Shown piece by piece: positions 1 through 12,059 of a stretch of 64,000 nt of DNA. Origin of the DNA: Pseudomonas viridiflava. Lineage in GTDB: Bacteria; Pseudomonadota; Gammaproteobacteria; Pseudomonadales; Pseudomonadaceae. How positions within the stretch are numbered: position 1 is the first letter of the stretch; every line of letters starts with the position of its first letter. The stretch is taken from assembly GCA_900596015.1 (NCBI GenBank), contig UVIF01000010.1, positions 62,001 through 126,000 of the forward strand. The letters are read 5' to 3'. The position numbers and the translations under genes were made by a program. The notes under the pieces were generated by a model. It was given only the letters and a program-made list of their open reading frames with translations. It ran no database searches and had not been told where the DNA came from.

Positions 1-395
1 AGCGCGGCGATGATCGGCTGACGCTCTACCAGGCTCATCTCGCAGCCCAGGCTGGCCAGCACGAATGCGTCCTTGCCAAGGCCGGCCGTGGCATCCAGTA
101 CCCGCGGGCGCAAGCCAGGCTGCACGCCAACTGCTTTGGCGATCATCTGGCCGCTGCCACCGCCGTACAGTCGACGATGGGCCACAGCGCCCTCGACGAA
201 ATCCACGCGCACAGGCCCCGGAGCGTCCGCGCCCAGTTGCTGCAATTGCAGGCCGCTTTCGCCGACCTGCAAAACGAAATCGGCATCGGGTAAGCGGCGC
301 GGCAGATGCAGGCGTTGCGCCCATTGTTCGGCTTGCGGTTCGCAGGCGTCGTTCTGTGCCTGAACCTGGATGCGACCACCGGCTTGCTGCTCCAC
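1..395 (-). CDS. rsmJ: 16S rRNA m2G1516 methyltransferase RsmJ (N-terminal part)
   Basis: Partial gene: about 131 N-terminal residues are present and the C-terminus lies beyond the left edge. It starts at a GTG (395-393) preceded by AGGAAA at a good distance, with no upstream ATG in frame. The reading contains [17 protein letters not shown], the SAM-binding loop of the RsmJ/YhiQ family, followed by EMSLVERQP. RsmJ methylates N2 of G1516 in 16S rRNA, in the cytoplasm (family knowledge). The identification rests on this motif and on the upstream [18 protein letters not shown] stretch typical of the family. Confidence 0.85.
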   Translation of the reverse strand, partial: MEQQAGGRIQVQAQNDACEPQAEQWAQRLHLPRRLPDADFVLQVGESGLQLQQLGADAPGPVRVDFVEGAVAHRRLYGGGSGQMIAKAVGVQPGLRPRVLDATAGLGKDAFVLASLGCEMSLVERQPIIAA

Positions 396-490
396 TGAAG
401 TTTCCTGTATCGAAAGGCTAAAAGATCGGCGCATGCCGCCGATAAGAACTTTGCCAGGCATTTTGCCAGAGCCCAAGCGTGCCGAGTGCC

Positions 491-1105
491 ATGTCCGTCA
501 TCAATTCCACAGCGCCAGGTTACATTTCGCCCATCGGCGACTTCAGCCAGCACAACATCCAGACCCTGGGTGCTGCAAGTGCGTTGTGGCAGGACTTCTT
601 CGGCCAGGCATTGACCGAGCATCGCGACGGGCAAGTGCAAGGGCAGGCGCATGCGGCGGCGGACACTGCATCGGCGGCCGAGCCGGGTGCCGGCAGCGAG
701 ATCCTGGCGCATATTCTTCTGCAGCGCCTGTGCGATGTTCGCGACACCGAAGTGAAGCCTCCCGAGCCGTTGTTTTTGCCGAAGGCCGAACTGGAGCCGA
801 CGTTGCTGGGCAAACCCTCGGCGCCGCTGTCCGAGCAGGATGTGCTGGCCCAACAGGCGCACCTGGCGTTCGACAGCCGCTGGGTTCGTCCGCTGGTGTT
901 GAACCAGGGTGCTCAGAGCTCGCAGCCAGGCCCGGCGCCTCTGCCTCGGGCGCTGCGCCTGCCAATCGCCGAACTCGACTGGCAGTTGGCGCAGACGCCG
1001 GTACCGCTGGCGCAGGAAACCATCAGTGAACAATGCCATGCGTTGGAGCTGGACCTGAGCTGGATGCGCCCCGCCGTGCTGAACAACATCCGCCAGGCTG
1101 CCTGA
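491..1105 (+). CDS. Hypothetical protein with an internal repeat
   Basis: Protein of 204 residues that I do not assign to a named family. I chose the ATG at 491 (MSVINS) over the GTG at 479; a weak GAGTG lies upstream. There is no signal peptide or membrane segment. The C-terminal half contains two similar blocks about 60 residues apart, near residues 109-138 and 169-198. They share a pattern PL-x(9)-H-x-L-x2-D-x2-W-x-RP-x-VLN ([12 protein letters not shown] versus [12 protein letters not shown]). The first half is Ala/Gln-rich. The gene is divergent from rsmJ. Codon use looks native. Confidence 0.7.
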   Translation: MSVINSTAPGYISPIGDFSQHNIQTLGAASALWQDFFGQALTEHRDGQVQGQAHAAADTASAAEPGAGSEILAHILLQRLCDVRDTEVKPPEPLFLPKAELEPTLLGKPSAPLSEQDVLAQQAHLAFDSRWVRPLVLNQGAQSSQPGPAPLPRALRLPIAELDWQLAQTPVPLAQETISEQCHALELDLSWMRPAVLNNIRQAA

Positions 1106-1145
1106 GCGCCGACCGAGTCCTTCCAGGTACCCCGCGTGCACCGCC

Positions 1146-1288
1146 GACGCGGCTCGCGCCGCTGCTACAGAGTCCCAAACCGGCAAGCCGCGTCCGCCGT
1201 CCATCCAGCCCTGCACCTGTAGCAGCGGCGCAAGCCGCGTCCGCCGTCCATCCAGCCCTGCATCTGTAGCAGCGGCGCAAGCCGCGTC
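1146..1288. repeat. REP-like cluster with 47-bp tandem repeat
   Basis: One 24-bp palindromic unit lies in the plus orientation at 1146-1169 (GACGCGGCTCGCGCCGC core, ending GCTACA). Two units in the opposite orientation follow at 1218-1241 and 1265-1288. The last two belong to a 47-bp tandem repeat of about 2.2 copies (1185-1288) with one visible difference. The same unit recurs at 18.58-18.69 and 20.8-20.9 kb. This is the extragenic palindrome type common in Pseudomonas. It sits between convergent genes, where it may aid termination. Confidence 0.8.
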
Positions 1289-1318
1289 AAGGTAGATCGC
1301 GGTGGATGGGGAAATGGA

Positions 1319-2008
1319 TCACCGGCACACGCTCCAGCGGCCCATGTCGAGGTGGAAATGGTTGCGGTGGGCGGCGTTGTACTCGGGGCCCAGCACGGTG
1401 TTGAAATGCTGGCAGGCACCGTCGCGTACTTGACGCAGGAACCGCGCGTTGGCGCTGTCGCCAGGCCAATCCTTGAGCACGTTGATACGACGTCCGTCTG
1501 CCAGACGAAACCCGGCAATGTCCAGCGCGTTGGCACTGGCATGCTGGCTCAGACGTCCTTCACTGCGACCATAGACATTGCGGCAGGCAAAGCTGCCCAA
1601 GTGATCAATCTGGGTTACCGCCTGGCCGAACGTCGCCTGCGCTGCCGGCTGCAGGGCCTGGCGCTCGAACATGGCAAACGCTACCACCACCGGGCAGGTG
1701 GCGAGAAAACTGCTGCTCAACCTGACCTCGCTGCCCTGCACACGCAATACGTTTACCAACGGGCACTTGGCATCCGCCGGGCTGTCGGCCTGAACGCTAT
1801 AGCGCACGGTGGAAGTCGCCAGCGCCTGTACACACAGCTGTGGATCATTCTGTAGTTTGCCGAGCTTGTAGCGGGTAAGGAAATTCACCGGTTCGGCGAT
1901 ATCCAGCGCAGCCCAGGGATTCCAACGGGCGGGCACTTCGATCCAGCCTCGCCACACGGCAACGGGCGCGGCCGCCAACAGCAGCAGAATGATCAGCAAT
2001 CTTGGCAC
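1319..2008 (-). CDS. Extensin-like C-terminal domain protein (putative murein peptidase)
   Basis: Protein of 229 residues with an N-terminal hydrophobic anchor or signal (LLIILLLLAAAPVAVW, residues 4-19) followed by a periplasmic domain. The C-terminal region carries HASANALDIAGF and RNHFHLD, which resemble the zinc-ligand pattern of the extensin-like/VanY-MepA group (His-x6-Asp and His-x-His). Several cysteines (CVQAL, KCPLV, ATCPVV, ACRNV, ACQHF) could form disulfides. Members of this family are annotated as extensin family proteins; a D-Ala-D-Ala carboxypeptidase-like activity is inferred, not shown. Confidence 0.8.
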   Translation of the reverse strand: MPRLLIILLLLAAAPVAVWRGWIEVPARWNPWAALDIAEPVNFLTRYKLGKLQNDPQLCVQALATSTVRYSVQADSPADAKCPLVNVLRVQGSEVRLSSSFLATCPVVVAFAMFERQALQPAAQATFGQAVTQIDHLGSFACRNVYGRSEGRLSQHASANALDIAGFRLADGRRINVLKDWPGDSANARFLRQVRDGACQHFNTVLGPEYNAAHRNHFHLDMGRWSVCR

Positions 2009-2056
2009 ACAGGCTCCTGTTTGGCGTAACTGAACGACGCCTCCGGGAAAACGCGA

Positions 2057-2920
2057 TCAGAGCAGGCCGAGTTGCGCCGTCTGTGGCTCCCCAGGCAGTT
2101 TCCTTAAGGCTGGCAGGCCTGGCAAACGTTCCATCAAACGCTCGTGGAAACGCCGGGCCAGGGCGGGCGCGAGCAGGTTGTCGGCGGTGTGCAGAAAAAT
2201 GTAAGGGGTACGCCCTTCTTCGATCCAACCGGCAATCTTCTCTACCCAAGGGGTCAGAAAAGGCTCGTTCGCCTGCAACTCCGGATGGCCAATGAAGCGT
2301 ACCTGCGGGCTATGGCTGAACGCCGCTGGGCGCGGTGGCACTCGCGGCTTCTTGGACTGAGCGTGAAGCACGGCGGGCGCGCTCGAAACGCAGCTGAACA
2401 GCGCCCGCGGATCCAGGCAGATACGCTCGACATTGCGTTCGCGCAGCAAATTGTTGAGCAACCGCTCCTCGTCACCGCGGGCGAAGAACGCGCCATGACG
2501 TACCTCCACGGCGATGGGCCGCTGCAGGACGTCGATGAAACCGATCAACTCCGGTAGACGCCAAGGCGTGAAAGACGCTGGCAACTGCAACCACAGGGGC
2601 GCCACCCGATCGCCCAGCGGCGCGAGCAGGCGGCAAAAATCCTCAGCCGCGCCCAGGTGCTCGCGCAGATCGCCGCCATGGCTGATGTCACGTGGCAATT
2701 TGGCCGTGAAGCGAAAATCGGGCGGCATGCTCGCAGCCCAGCGTTCCACGGTATTGGGCGCCGGCCGTGCGTAGAACGTGGTATTGCCCTCCACAGCGTT
2801 GAACTGCTGAGCATAGAGGGCAAGAAAATCGGGCGGACGCGCATCGTGCGGATAGAAATCACCGCGCCAGGCGTTTTCGCTCCACGAAGGACAGCCGATG
2901 AAATAAGGCAGGCTGGGCAC
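2057..2920 (-). CDS. DUF72 domain-containing protein
   Basis: Protein of 287 residues starting at GTG (2920). The N-terminus FIGCPSWSENAWRGDFYP and the later FRFTAKLPRDISH and IAVEVRHGAFF are the conserved strands of DUF72 (YecE family), a TIM-barrel fold of unknown function related to endonuclease IV-like barrels. The C-terminus contains TPYIFLHTADNLLAPALARRF, also typical. No signal peptide, so it is cytoplasmic. It begins 2 bp after the stop codon of the small gene at 2923-3216, so the two are probably co-transcribed. Confidence 0.9.
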   Translation of the reverse strand: MPSLPYFIGCPSWSENAWRGDFYPHDARPPDFLALYAQQFNAVEGNTTFYARPAPNTVERWAASMPPDFRFTAKLPRDISHGGDLREHLGAAEDFCRLLAPLGDRVAPLWLQLPASFTPWRLPELIGFIDVLQRPIAVEVRHGAFFARGDEERLLNNLLRERNVERICLDPRALFSCVSSAPAVLHAQSKKPRVPPRPAAFSHSPQVRFIGHPELQANEPFLTPWVEKIAGWIEEGRTPYIFLHTADNLLAPALARRFHERLMERLPGLPALRKLPGEPQTAQLGLL

Positions 2921-2922
2921 AG

Positions 2923-3216
2923 TCAGATATGCACATCCAGACCCAGCACCTCATTGTCCCATTCGACGAAACCCTGGGTGCTCAGGTACATGCCCAGCGC
3001 GTCAGCCGCACGGCGGCTCATCGAACGGGGAAAGATCATGTCCTGCTGGCGGGCCGGCACGCTGGTGCCGCGCACACGGGAGCGCTGGGGCGTAGGCTGC
3101 GCAGGAACCTCGAACTCACCCTCGATATCGTCGACGGTTTCCTGCACCCGCGCCTTGTCCGCAAGCGGCTTGCGCTTGATTGGATAAGGCTGGGAGGAAA
3201 CACCATCGATACGCAT
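2923..3216 (-). CDS. Hypothetical protein, small and conserved in pseudomonads
   Basis: Protein of 97 residues reading MRIDGVSSQPYPIKRKPLAD at its start. I chose the ATG at 3216 rather than the upstream start at 3294, because MRIDG begins a well-structured protein and a GAG-containing ribosome site precedes it. It is polar and charged (EETVDDIEGEFEVPAQ) and has no membrane segment. The C-terminus RRAADALGMYLSTQGFVEWD resembles a short helical dimerisation unit. Function unknown. It lies between tsaB and the DUF72 gene in the same orientation and probably belongs to the same transcript. Confidence 0.7.
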   Translation of the reverse strand: MRIDGVSSQPYPIKRKPLADKARVQETVDDIEGEFEVPAQPTPQRSRVRGTSVPARQQDMIFPRSMSRRAADALGMYLSTQGFVEWDNEVLGLDVHI

Positions 3217-3370
3217 CAGGTTCACTCGATCGTCGTAAGAAGCCGCCGCCGCGTCAGCGTGTGCAGCGACCCAGGTGATCACTAGACCACACATTGCGGC
3301 AAAGTTTTATCTCAAGGGCAGATTATGCCGATGAAATGCGCACTACAGGCTTGAACGCCGACGAAGCGTA

Positions 3371-4051
3371 CTACAACGGCGGCTTTTTCGGTGTGGCAAC
3401 GTTGTCACGCAGATACACCGGTTGGGCACCATCGGCGGGCAAGCCTTCGCCACGCGCCCAGGCAAACCGCGCAAGTTCGAGCAGGTCCTGTGCGTGGGGC
3501 AGCAGATTGGCGTCACGCCCCACAGTGGCCACAGCGATCCGCTCGGCATAGGTCCAGCCGGTGCCCGCGCCGAACCATTCGCCAGAAGCCTGAGCCGGTA
3601 GCTGGGCGCGTTCGGGCGCGAATACGCCTTCCTCGCCCTGCAGGCGCATTTCCCCGGCGCGCTCTTGATAGCAACCCCAGTACACCTCGTCCATGCGCGC
3701 GTCGATGGCAGCCGCTACCTGGCCGGCACCGTGCTCGCGCCACGCGCGCTGGGCCAACAGGGCCAGGTTGGACACTGGCAACACGGGACGATCCAGACCG
3801 AACGCCAGGCCCTGGACCACCCCTACCGCGATGCGTACCCCGGTGAACGCGCCTGGACCGCGTCCGAAGGCAATTGCATCGACGGCCGTCAGCGCCACGC
3901 CCGCTTCCGCCAGCAAGGTTTTGATCATGGGCAGCAGCTTCTGCGCGTGAAGGCGCGGGATCACTTCATAGTGGCTCGACACCTTGCCATCGTGCAGCAA
4001 CGCAACGGAGCAGGCTTCAGTGGCAGTGTCCAGGGCCAGCAGGGTGGTCAT
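3371..4051 (-). CDS. tsaB: tRNA threonylcarbamoyladenosine biosynthesis protein TsaB
   Basis: Protein of 226 residues. The start MTTLLALDTATEACSVALL (ATG at 4051) fits the family; the longer open frame to 4093 is not needed. The N-terminal ASKHA ATPase-like strand LALDTAT and GRGPGAFTGVRIAVGVVQGLA are diagnostic. TsaB is the partner of TsaD in the TsaBDE complex that makes t6A37 on ANN-decoding tRNAs (family knowledge), in the cytoplasm. It follows adk on the minus strand. A TATAAT-like hexamer on the minus strand (4088-4083) lies 32 bp upstream, without a recognisable -35. Confidence 0.93.
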   Translation of the reverse strand: MTTLLALDTATEACSVALLHDGKVSSHYEVIPRLHAQKLLPMIKTLLAEAGVALTAVDAIAFGRGPGAFTGVRIAVGVVQGLAFGLDRPVLPVSNLALLAQRAWREHGAGQVAAAIDARMDEVYWGCYQERAGEMRLQGEEGVFAPERAQLPAQASGEWFGAGTGWTYAERIAVATVGRDANLLPHAQDLLELARFAWARGEGLPADGAQPVYLRDNVATPKKPPL

Positions 4052-4097
4052 CGAAAGGGTCCAGGCAAGGTGGGAAAAGGCGATTATAGACAACTAC

Positions 4098-4113
4098 GGC
4101 CCGCAAGCGGGCC
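4098..4113 (-). terminator. Hairpin downstream of adk
   Basis: Perfect 7-bp GGCCCGC/GCGGGCC stem with a 2-base loop between adk and tsaB. In the minus direction it is followed by GTAGTTGTC rather than a clean T-run. It may be a weak terminator or attenuator, and read-through into tsaB is plausible. Confidence 0.4.
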
Positions 4114-4174
4114 GTTCATGACAAGGCAATGGCCGACCCCCGGTGGGTGGTTACCCGGTGTGTCGATACCAACC

Positions 4175-7739
<3,565 letters not shown>

Positions 7740-7965
7740 TTTCTCCATTGCTTGGAAACGGTGTGCCCTTGCAGCCCGCGCGGCGCGGCGTGTGATCCGA
7801 TTGCCATGGCCACTGAACAAGCACGGGAAAAATGGCTCTACAAACTATTGGCAAGCAGCAACGGCTGCCAGACGACAACGGCTCTACAGCAAAGAGTGCC
7901 CCAGCCGAGCCGAGGCTGACAAGCATGGTGGACAGGGGCGTGAATAACCTGCGCATGAGGTATCT

Positions 7966-8310
7966 ATGAAGATTCATCAACTGGCCGAGCATTGGGAACA
8001 GAACGCCAAGGGTCGACTGACCGACACGGGCATCAACATACATCTGGACATGGAGTCGGCCGCACGCCTGGCGGCGCTGACCCAGATGTACCCCAAGCAT
8101 CACGCTCAGGAACTGTTGGGCGAGCTGATCGGTGCGGCACTCGAAGAGCTCGAAGGCAGCTTTCCCTACGTCAAGGGGACCAAGGTCATCGCTACCGATG
8201 AAGAAGGCGACCCCATGTACGAAGACATCGGCGCAACACCGCGTTTCCTGGCGCTGTCGCGCGAACACCTTGGGCGCTTGAAAAACGATGCGGACGACAC
8301 CGCGAACTGA
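7966..8310 (+). CDS. Small cytoplasmic protein with ribbon-helix-helix-like N-terminal half
   Basis: Protein of 114 residues (MKIHQLAEHWEQNAKGRL). The ATG is preceded by GAGG. Homologues in pseudomonads have been labelled 'type 1 pili tip component' (my recollection), a name the sequence does not support: there is no signal peptide. Residues 23-60 read as one strand and two helices (INIHLDMESAARLAALTQMY then HAQELLGELIGAALEELE), the layout of a ribbon-helix-helix or similar small dimer. The acidic C-terminal half (VIATDEEGDPMYEDIGATPRFL) is conserved-looking. It is divergent from ppc. Function unknown. Confidence 0.75.
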   Translation: MKIHQLAEHWEQNAKGRLTDTGINIHLDMESAARLAALTQMYPKHHAQELLGELIGAALEELEGSFPYVKGTKVIATDEEGDPMYEDIGATPRFLALSREHLGRLKNDADDTAN

Positions 8311-8550
8311 ACATGGAATGGCAACTTCAGGAAGATTCCTACACCTGTAAAACGCTTGGTCAAATAGCCAGAAAAAAAAGCCAGCCTCTACGCATAAAAC
8401 CATATAAATCAATAGGATAGTGTTCCATAGCGATTGTAGACTCGGAAAAAAGAGCCAGGAAATGGCCATCGATCCGTCCGCTGCGCATCGCGGCGGCAAG
8501 CCCGATTCGGCGTGCCGCGGATAGCGGACGAAGCAATCAATCGCTGTCCA

Positions 8551-8955
8551 ATGGAGCACTATCGCGTGAATACATCCAGCGTACGGTCGTCTTTCGGCCC
8601 TCTGAAAACAGCCCTTGTGTGCCTTGCTGCCGGTGTCGTGCTGACAGGCTGTGCCGGCACCGCGCCGGTCGAGCAATATGCGTTGAGCCGGTCGGCCGTC
8701 AATGCAGCGGTGAGCGCCGGTGGCACCGAGTTCGCCGCCATCGAAATGAAGTCCGCCCAGGACAAGCTCAAGAACGCTGAAATCGCCTTGCACCGCAAGC
8801 ATCACGATGAAGCCCGGCGCCTCGCCGAGCAGGCCGAGTGGGATGCCCGTGTGGCCGAGCGCAAGGCTCAGGCGGCCAAGGCTCGCCGCGCCGTCGACGA
8901 TGCCCGCCAGGGTGTCCAGGACCTGCGCGAAGAAGGCCTGCGCGCTGCTTCTTGA
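8551..8955 (+). CDS. DUF4398 domain lipoprotein (copy 1)
   Basis: Protein of about 134 residues with a lipoprotein signal (VCLAAGVVLTGCAG; the lipobox cysteine follows LTG). The mature part is a DUF4398-type helical domain: SAVNAAVSAGGTEFAAIEMK, then AQDKLKNAEIAL and a charged coiled coil (EQAEWDARVAERKAQAAKA). Start uncertain: ATG at 8551 or GTG at 8566, which has GGAG upstream; the paralogue at 11605 offers the same pair. It is outer-membrane anchored by inference. It is followed 42 bp later by an OmpA-like lipoprotein, forming a two-gene unit duplicated at 11605-12842. Confidence 0.85.
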   Translation: MEHYRVNTSSVRSSFGPLKTALVCLAAGVVLTGCAGTAPVEQYALSRSAVNAAVSAGGTEFAAIEMKSAQDKLKNAEIALHRKHHDEARRLAEQAEWDARVAERKAQAAKARRAVDDARQGVQDLREEGLRAAS

Positions 8956-8997
8956 GCCTGGCTTTCGCGTTCTTCTTTCAAGATTCAGGAAAATACC

Positions 8998-9810
8998 GTG
9001 AACAACACATTCAAGTTTCCCGCCCTGTCGGCGCTGGTCGTGCTGCTGGCTGCCTGCTCCAAGACCCCCAATCCGCAACTGGTGCAGGCCCAGGCCAACT
9101 TCGCCGGCCTGCAGGGCAACCCCAAGTCGGTACAGTTGGCCGCCCTGGAAACCAAGGACGCCGCCGACTGGCTGGAGCGCGCCGAAACGGCCGCTCGCGC
9201 CAACGAAGCAGACGAGCACGTGGGTCATCTGGCCTACCTGAGCAATCAGCGTGTCGAAGTCGCCAGGCACACCATCGAGCTGCGCACGGCCGAGCAAGCG
9301 ATCCTGGGTGTCGCCGCGCTGCGTGCCCAAGCCCGTCTGGAAGCGCGCGATGCGCAGATCAAGAAACTGCAGGAAAGCCTCAACGCCAGGCAGCCCGCAG
9401 CCGAAGCGATGGCCGTGGCACAGACCGAGCGCGGCAGCCTGGTGACCTTCGGCGACGTACTGTTCGAAGTGGGGCAAGCCGAGCTGCGCGCCAGTGCCTA
9501 CGACAACATAGGCCGCCTGGCGCAGTTCCTGCGTGACAACCCGGACCGCAAGGTCATCGTCGAAGGCCATACCGACAGCACAGGTTCGGCGTCCTTCAAC
9601 CAGACCCTGTCGCAGCGACGTGCCAATGCCGTCATGGTGCAGCTGGTGCGTACCGGCGTGGGTGCCGGACGCATCGTGGCTCAAGGGCTGGGCATGGCCT
9701 ACCCGGTTGCCGGCAACGGTGACGCTTCGGGCCGTGCGCAGAATCGCCGTGTGGAAGTGACCATTTCCAACGACAACCAACCGGTCAGGAGCCGCGCTTC
9801 GCTGCATTGA
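8998..9810 (+). CDS. OmpA family lipoprotein with DUF4398-like N-terminal part (copy 1)
   Basis: Protein of 270 residues starting at GTG (8998) after AGGAAA. The lipoprotein signal LVVLLAACS ends at Cys20. Residues 25-125 form an alpha-helical DUF4398-like stalk (KSVQLAALETKDAADWLERAE). Residues about 145-255 form an OmpA_C peptidoglycan-binding domain (LVTFGDVLFEVGQAELRAS, VIVEGHTDSTGS, LSQRRANAVM, NRRVEVTIS). It probably tethers the outer membrane to murein. It differs from copy 2 by an insertion (ARQPAAEAMAVAQTERGS versus AKQTDRGT). A terminator follows directly. Confidence 0.9.
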   Translation: MNNTFKFPALSALVVLLAACSKTPNPQLVQAQANFAGLQGNPKSVQLAALETKDAADWLERAETAARANEADEHVGHLAYLSNQRVEVARHTIELRTAEQAILGVAALRAQARLEARDAQIKKLQESLNARQPAAEAMAVAQTERGSLVTFGDVLFEVGQAELRASAYDNIGRLAQFLRDNPDRKVIVEGHTDSTGSASFNQTLSQRRANAVMVQLVRTGVGAGRIVAQGLGMAYPVAGNGDASGRAQNRRVEVTISNDNQPVRSRASLH

Positions 9811-9825
9811 TTCACCACGCTGCGG

Positions 9826-9853
9826 AAAACCCGGCCTGCGCGCCGGGTTTTTC
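9826..9853 (+). terminator. Terminator after OmpA-like copy 1
   Basis: An AACCCGGC/GCCGGGTT hairpin followed by TTTTT lies 16 bp after the stop codon at 9810. It closes the first DUF4398-OmpA unit. Confidence 0.8.
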
Positions 9854-9904
9854 ATGCCTGAAGGTTTCATGCAGGCAGGGGTGCCCTCTCTGTTTTCAAA
9901 CAAT

Positions 9905-9949
9905 CTGATTTCAAGAGCTCTGATTTGAAAAACCCTGATTTCGAGCGCT
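9905..9949 (+). repeat. Three 15-bp imperfect tandem repeats upstream of the PAS-MCP gene
   Basis: CTGATTT occurs at 9905, 9920 and 9935, exactly 15 bp apart; each copy is followed by a purine-rich stretch. The array ends about 83 bp before the ATG of the chemoreceptor gene at 10033. It lies in the likely promoter region. Whether a protein binds it is unknown. Confidence 0.6.
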
Positions 9950-10032
9950 CGCGTCTCGGGCAGTCCGCCCTTAAGTATGGTTCTGCGCGGTCGATAATCT
10001 AGGTGCCCTTCCCCTAACCCGAGGCCTGCCAC

Positions 10033-11358
10033 ATGTTCTGGTTCAAACGCATGAAAAACGAAATGGCCGCCTTGCGTGAGGAAGTGGCAATGGTCCGGCA
10101 GATCCGCCAGGGTCTGGACGAAGAAACCATCCACCTGAGGCTCGACCCGCGAGGATGCATTCTCGGGGTGAACGCCAACTTCGAGGAAGTGCTGCAATAC
10201 CGCAATGACGAGCTGGCGGGCAAACCGTTGGAAAGCCTGGTTGCCGAACAGGTGCGCAGCGACCCGCACTATGCGCGGGTGCGGACCGCCATCCGGCAGG
10301 GAGAACATTTTTGTGGCGCCTGGAGGTTGTTGCGCAAGGACGGCGGCGAAACCTGGCTGCGCGTCATCATGCACCCCGTACGCGCCACCGACGGCACCTT
10401 GCTCAAGTTTTCCTGCTACGCAAGCGACCTGACCAATACCATTGAAAACTCTCGTGCCCATGAAAACTTCATTCAGGCGCTCTTGCGTTCCACTGCGGTG
10501 ATCGAGTTCGACCTCAACGGGCATGTGCTTACCGCCAACGACCTGTTTCTGCAGGCGATGGGCTATCGACTGGAGCAGGTCAAGGGTAAGCATCACCGGC
10601 TGTTCTGCAGCAGCGATATCGCCGACTCCAGCGAGTACCAGGCGTTCTGGGATCGGCTGCGCCGTGGAGAGTTCGTCGCCCAGCGCTTCAAACGCATCGA
10701 CAGCCAGGGCCGGGACGTCTGGCTCGAAGCGTCCTACAACCCGGTCCGGGATGGCAATGCCAAGGTTTACAAGGTGGTGAAGGTCGCTACCGTCATTACC
10801 GAGATGGTGGAGCGTGAAATAGCCATCGCCGAGGCTGCGACGGTGGCGTATGACACCTCAGTGCGCACGGATGAGACCGCACTGCGCGGGGCGCAAGTCG
10901 TGCGAGACACGGTCGAGGTGATGAAAGATCTGGCTCATCACATGCAAAGCGCCGCCGAAGGCATCGAAGCGCTGGACGAGCAGAGCCAGGTCATTTCCAA
11001 CATCATCAAAACGATCAGCGCAATCGCCGCGCAAACCAATCTGCTGGCGTTGAATGCCGCTATCGAAGCTGCGCGGGCCGGGGAACAAGGCCGCGGTTTT
11101 GCCGTGGTCGCCGATGAAGTGCGTCAGCTAGCCTCGCGTACGACCCAAGCCACTGCCGAGATCGAAAGCGTGGTGCAGCAGAATCAGAAACTGGCCACCG
11201 GTGCAGTAGCCACCATCGGCGCTGGTAAACACAAAGCGGAGTCTGGCCTGCAACTGGCGAACCAGGCTGGCACGGTCATCACCGAAATTCAGGACGGTGC
11301 GAAGCGCGTGCTGGGCGCGGTCGAGAGCTTTGCTACCCAGCTGGGCGCCGATTCCTAG
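10033..11358 (+). CDS. Soluble PAS-PAS methyl-accepting chemotaxis protein (BdlA-like)
   Basis: Protein of 441 residues with no membrane segment. There are two PAS domains: about 30-145 ([20 protein letters not shown] ... [14 protein letters not shown]) and 150-265 ([20 protein letters not shown] ... [12 protein letters not shown]). The C-terminal receptor signalling domain has the hairpin tip [20 protein letters not shown] followed by [21 protein letters not shown]. Length and layout match P. aeruginosa BdlA, a cytoplasmic sensor of biofilm dispersal (known for that protein; same role here is inference). It sits between the two DUF4398-OmpA units, each side separated by a terminator or long spacer. 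Confidence 0.88.
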   Translation: MFWFKRMKNEMAALREEVAMVRQIRQGLDEETIHLRLDPRGCILGVNANFEEVLQYRNDELAGKPLESLVAEQVRSDPHYARVRTAIRQGEHFCGAWRLLRKDGGETWLRVIMHPVRATDGTLLKFSCYASDLTNTIENSRAHENFIQALLRSTAVIEFDLNGHVLTANDLFLQAMGYRLEQVKGKHHRLFCSSDIADSSEYQAFWDRLRRGEFVAQRFKRIDSQGRDVWLEASYNPVRDGNAKVYKVVKVATVITEMVEREIAIAEAATVAYDTSVRTDETALRGAQVVRDTVEVMKDLAHHMQSAAEGIEALDEQSQVISNIIKTISAIAAQTNLLALNAAIEAARAGEQGRGFAVVADEVRQLASRTTQATAEIESVVQQNQKLATGAVATIGAGKHKAESGLQLANQAGTVITEIQDGAKRVLGAVESFATQLGADS

Positions 11359-11604
11359 TCGACTTCCAGGCAGCTGTCGAAACGGTATGCGAGCGACACC
11401 CGTAGCACGGCCTTTTTCATGGCGCCAAACCCACGGCGTCAGAAAAAAACCACCCATTCGGACAAATTTCTGAACTATTCAAAATTCTCTTGTGTCCCAA
11501 CGTTTAACCATTACAGCCAGCGGCGTCAGTGAGTCGCCGGGCTTGACCCAGGCGCGCGAAACGTTCGACTGTCATGGATTTTGATGTTTTTCAGGAGCTA
11601 TCCA

Positions 11605-12018
11605 ATGGAGTTGAAAGCCATGAATACCCGTACTGCCAAAACCTCGTCCACCCCTCTGCGCGGGCTGAAGCTGGCTGCCCTGGCGCTGGGCACTACCTTC
11701 GTTCTGGCTGGCTGCGCTGGCAAGCCACCGACCGAACAGTACGCTGTGACCCAGTCGGCCGTGAACAGCGCCGTTAGCGCTGGCGGTACCGAATACGCTG
11801 CCGTCGAAATGAAAGCGGCGCAGGACAAGTTCAAGCAGGCGGAAATCGCCATGCATGACAAGAACTACGAGAAAGCCAAGATGCTGGCCGAACAGGCCGA
11901 GTGGGACGCACGTCTGGCCGAGCGCAAGGCCCAGGCCGGCAAAGCCGCCAAGGCCGTGCAAGACTCCAAGCAGGGTGTACAGGACCTGCGCGAAGAAGCC
12001 GAGCGCAGCGCTCAGTAA
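11605..12018 (+). CDS. DUF4398 domain lipoprotein (copy 2)
   Basis: Protein of 137 residues from ATG 11605, which has AGGAG seven bases upstream; ATG 11620 (MNTRTAKTSS) is the alternative. The lipoprotein signal ALGTTFVLAGCAG is followed by the same domain as copy 1: SAVNSAVSAGGTEYAAVEMK and a charged helix EQAEWDARLAERKAQAGKA. The sequence around both starts (CCAATGGAG then RTGAAT) is conserved between copies. It is followed 41 bp later by its OmpA-like partner. A role in the outer membrane envelope is inferred. Confidence 0.88.
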   Translation: MELKAMNTRTAKTSSTPLRGLKLAALALGTTFVLAGCAGKPPTEQYAVTQSAVNSAVSAGGTEYAAVEMKAAQDKFKQAEIAMHDKNYEKAKMLAEQAEWDARLAERKAQAGKAAKAVQDSKQGVQDLREEAERSAQ

Positions 12019-12059
12019 GCTGCCCACCGCGACTTGAACTCGAATAAAGGATGAAGATT

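Noticed and set aside
1185..1288. Possible CRISPR array
   Set aside because: The repeat unit is contiguous with no spacers, only about two copies, and matches the REP palindrome.
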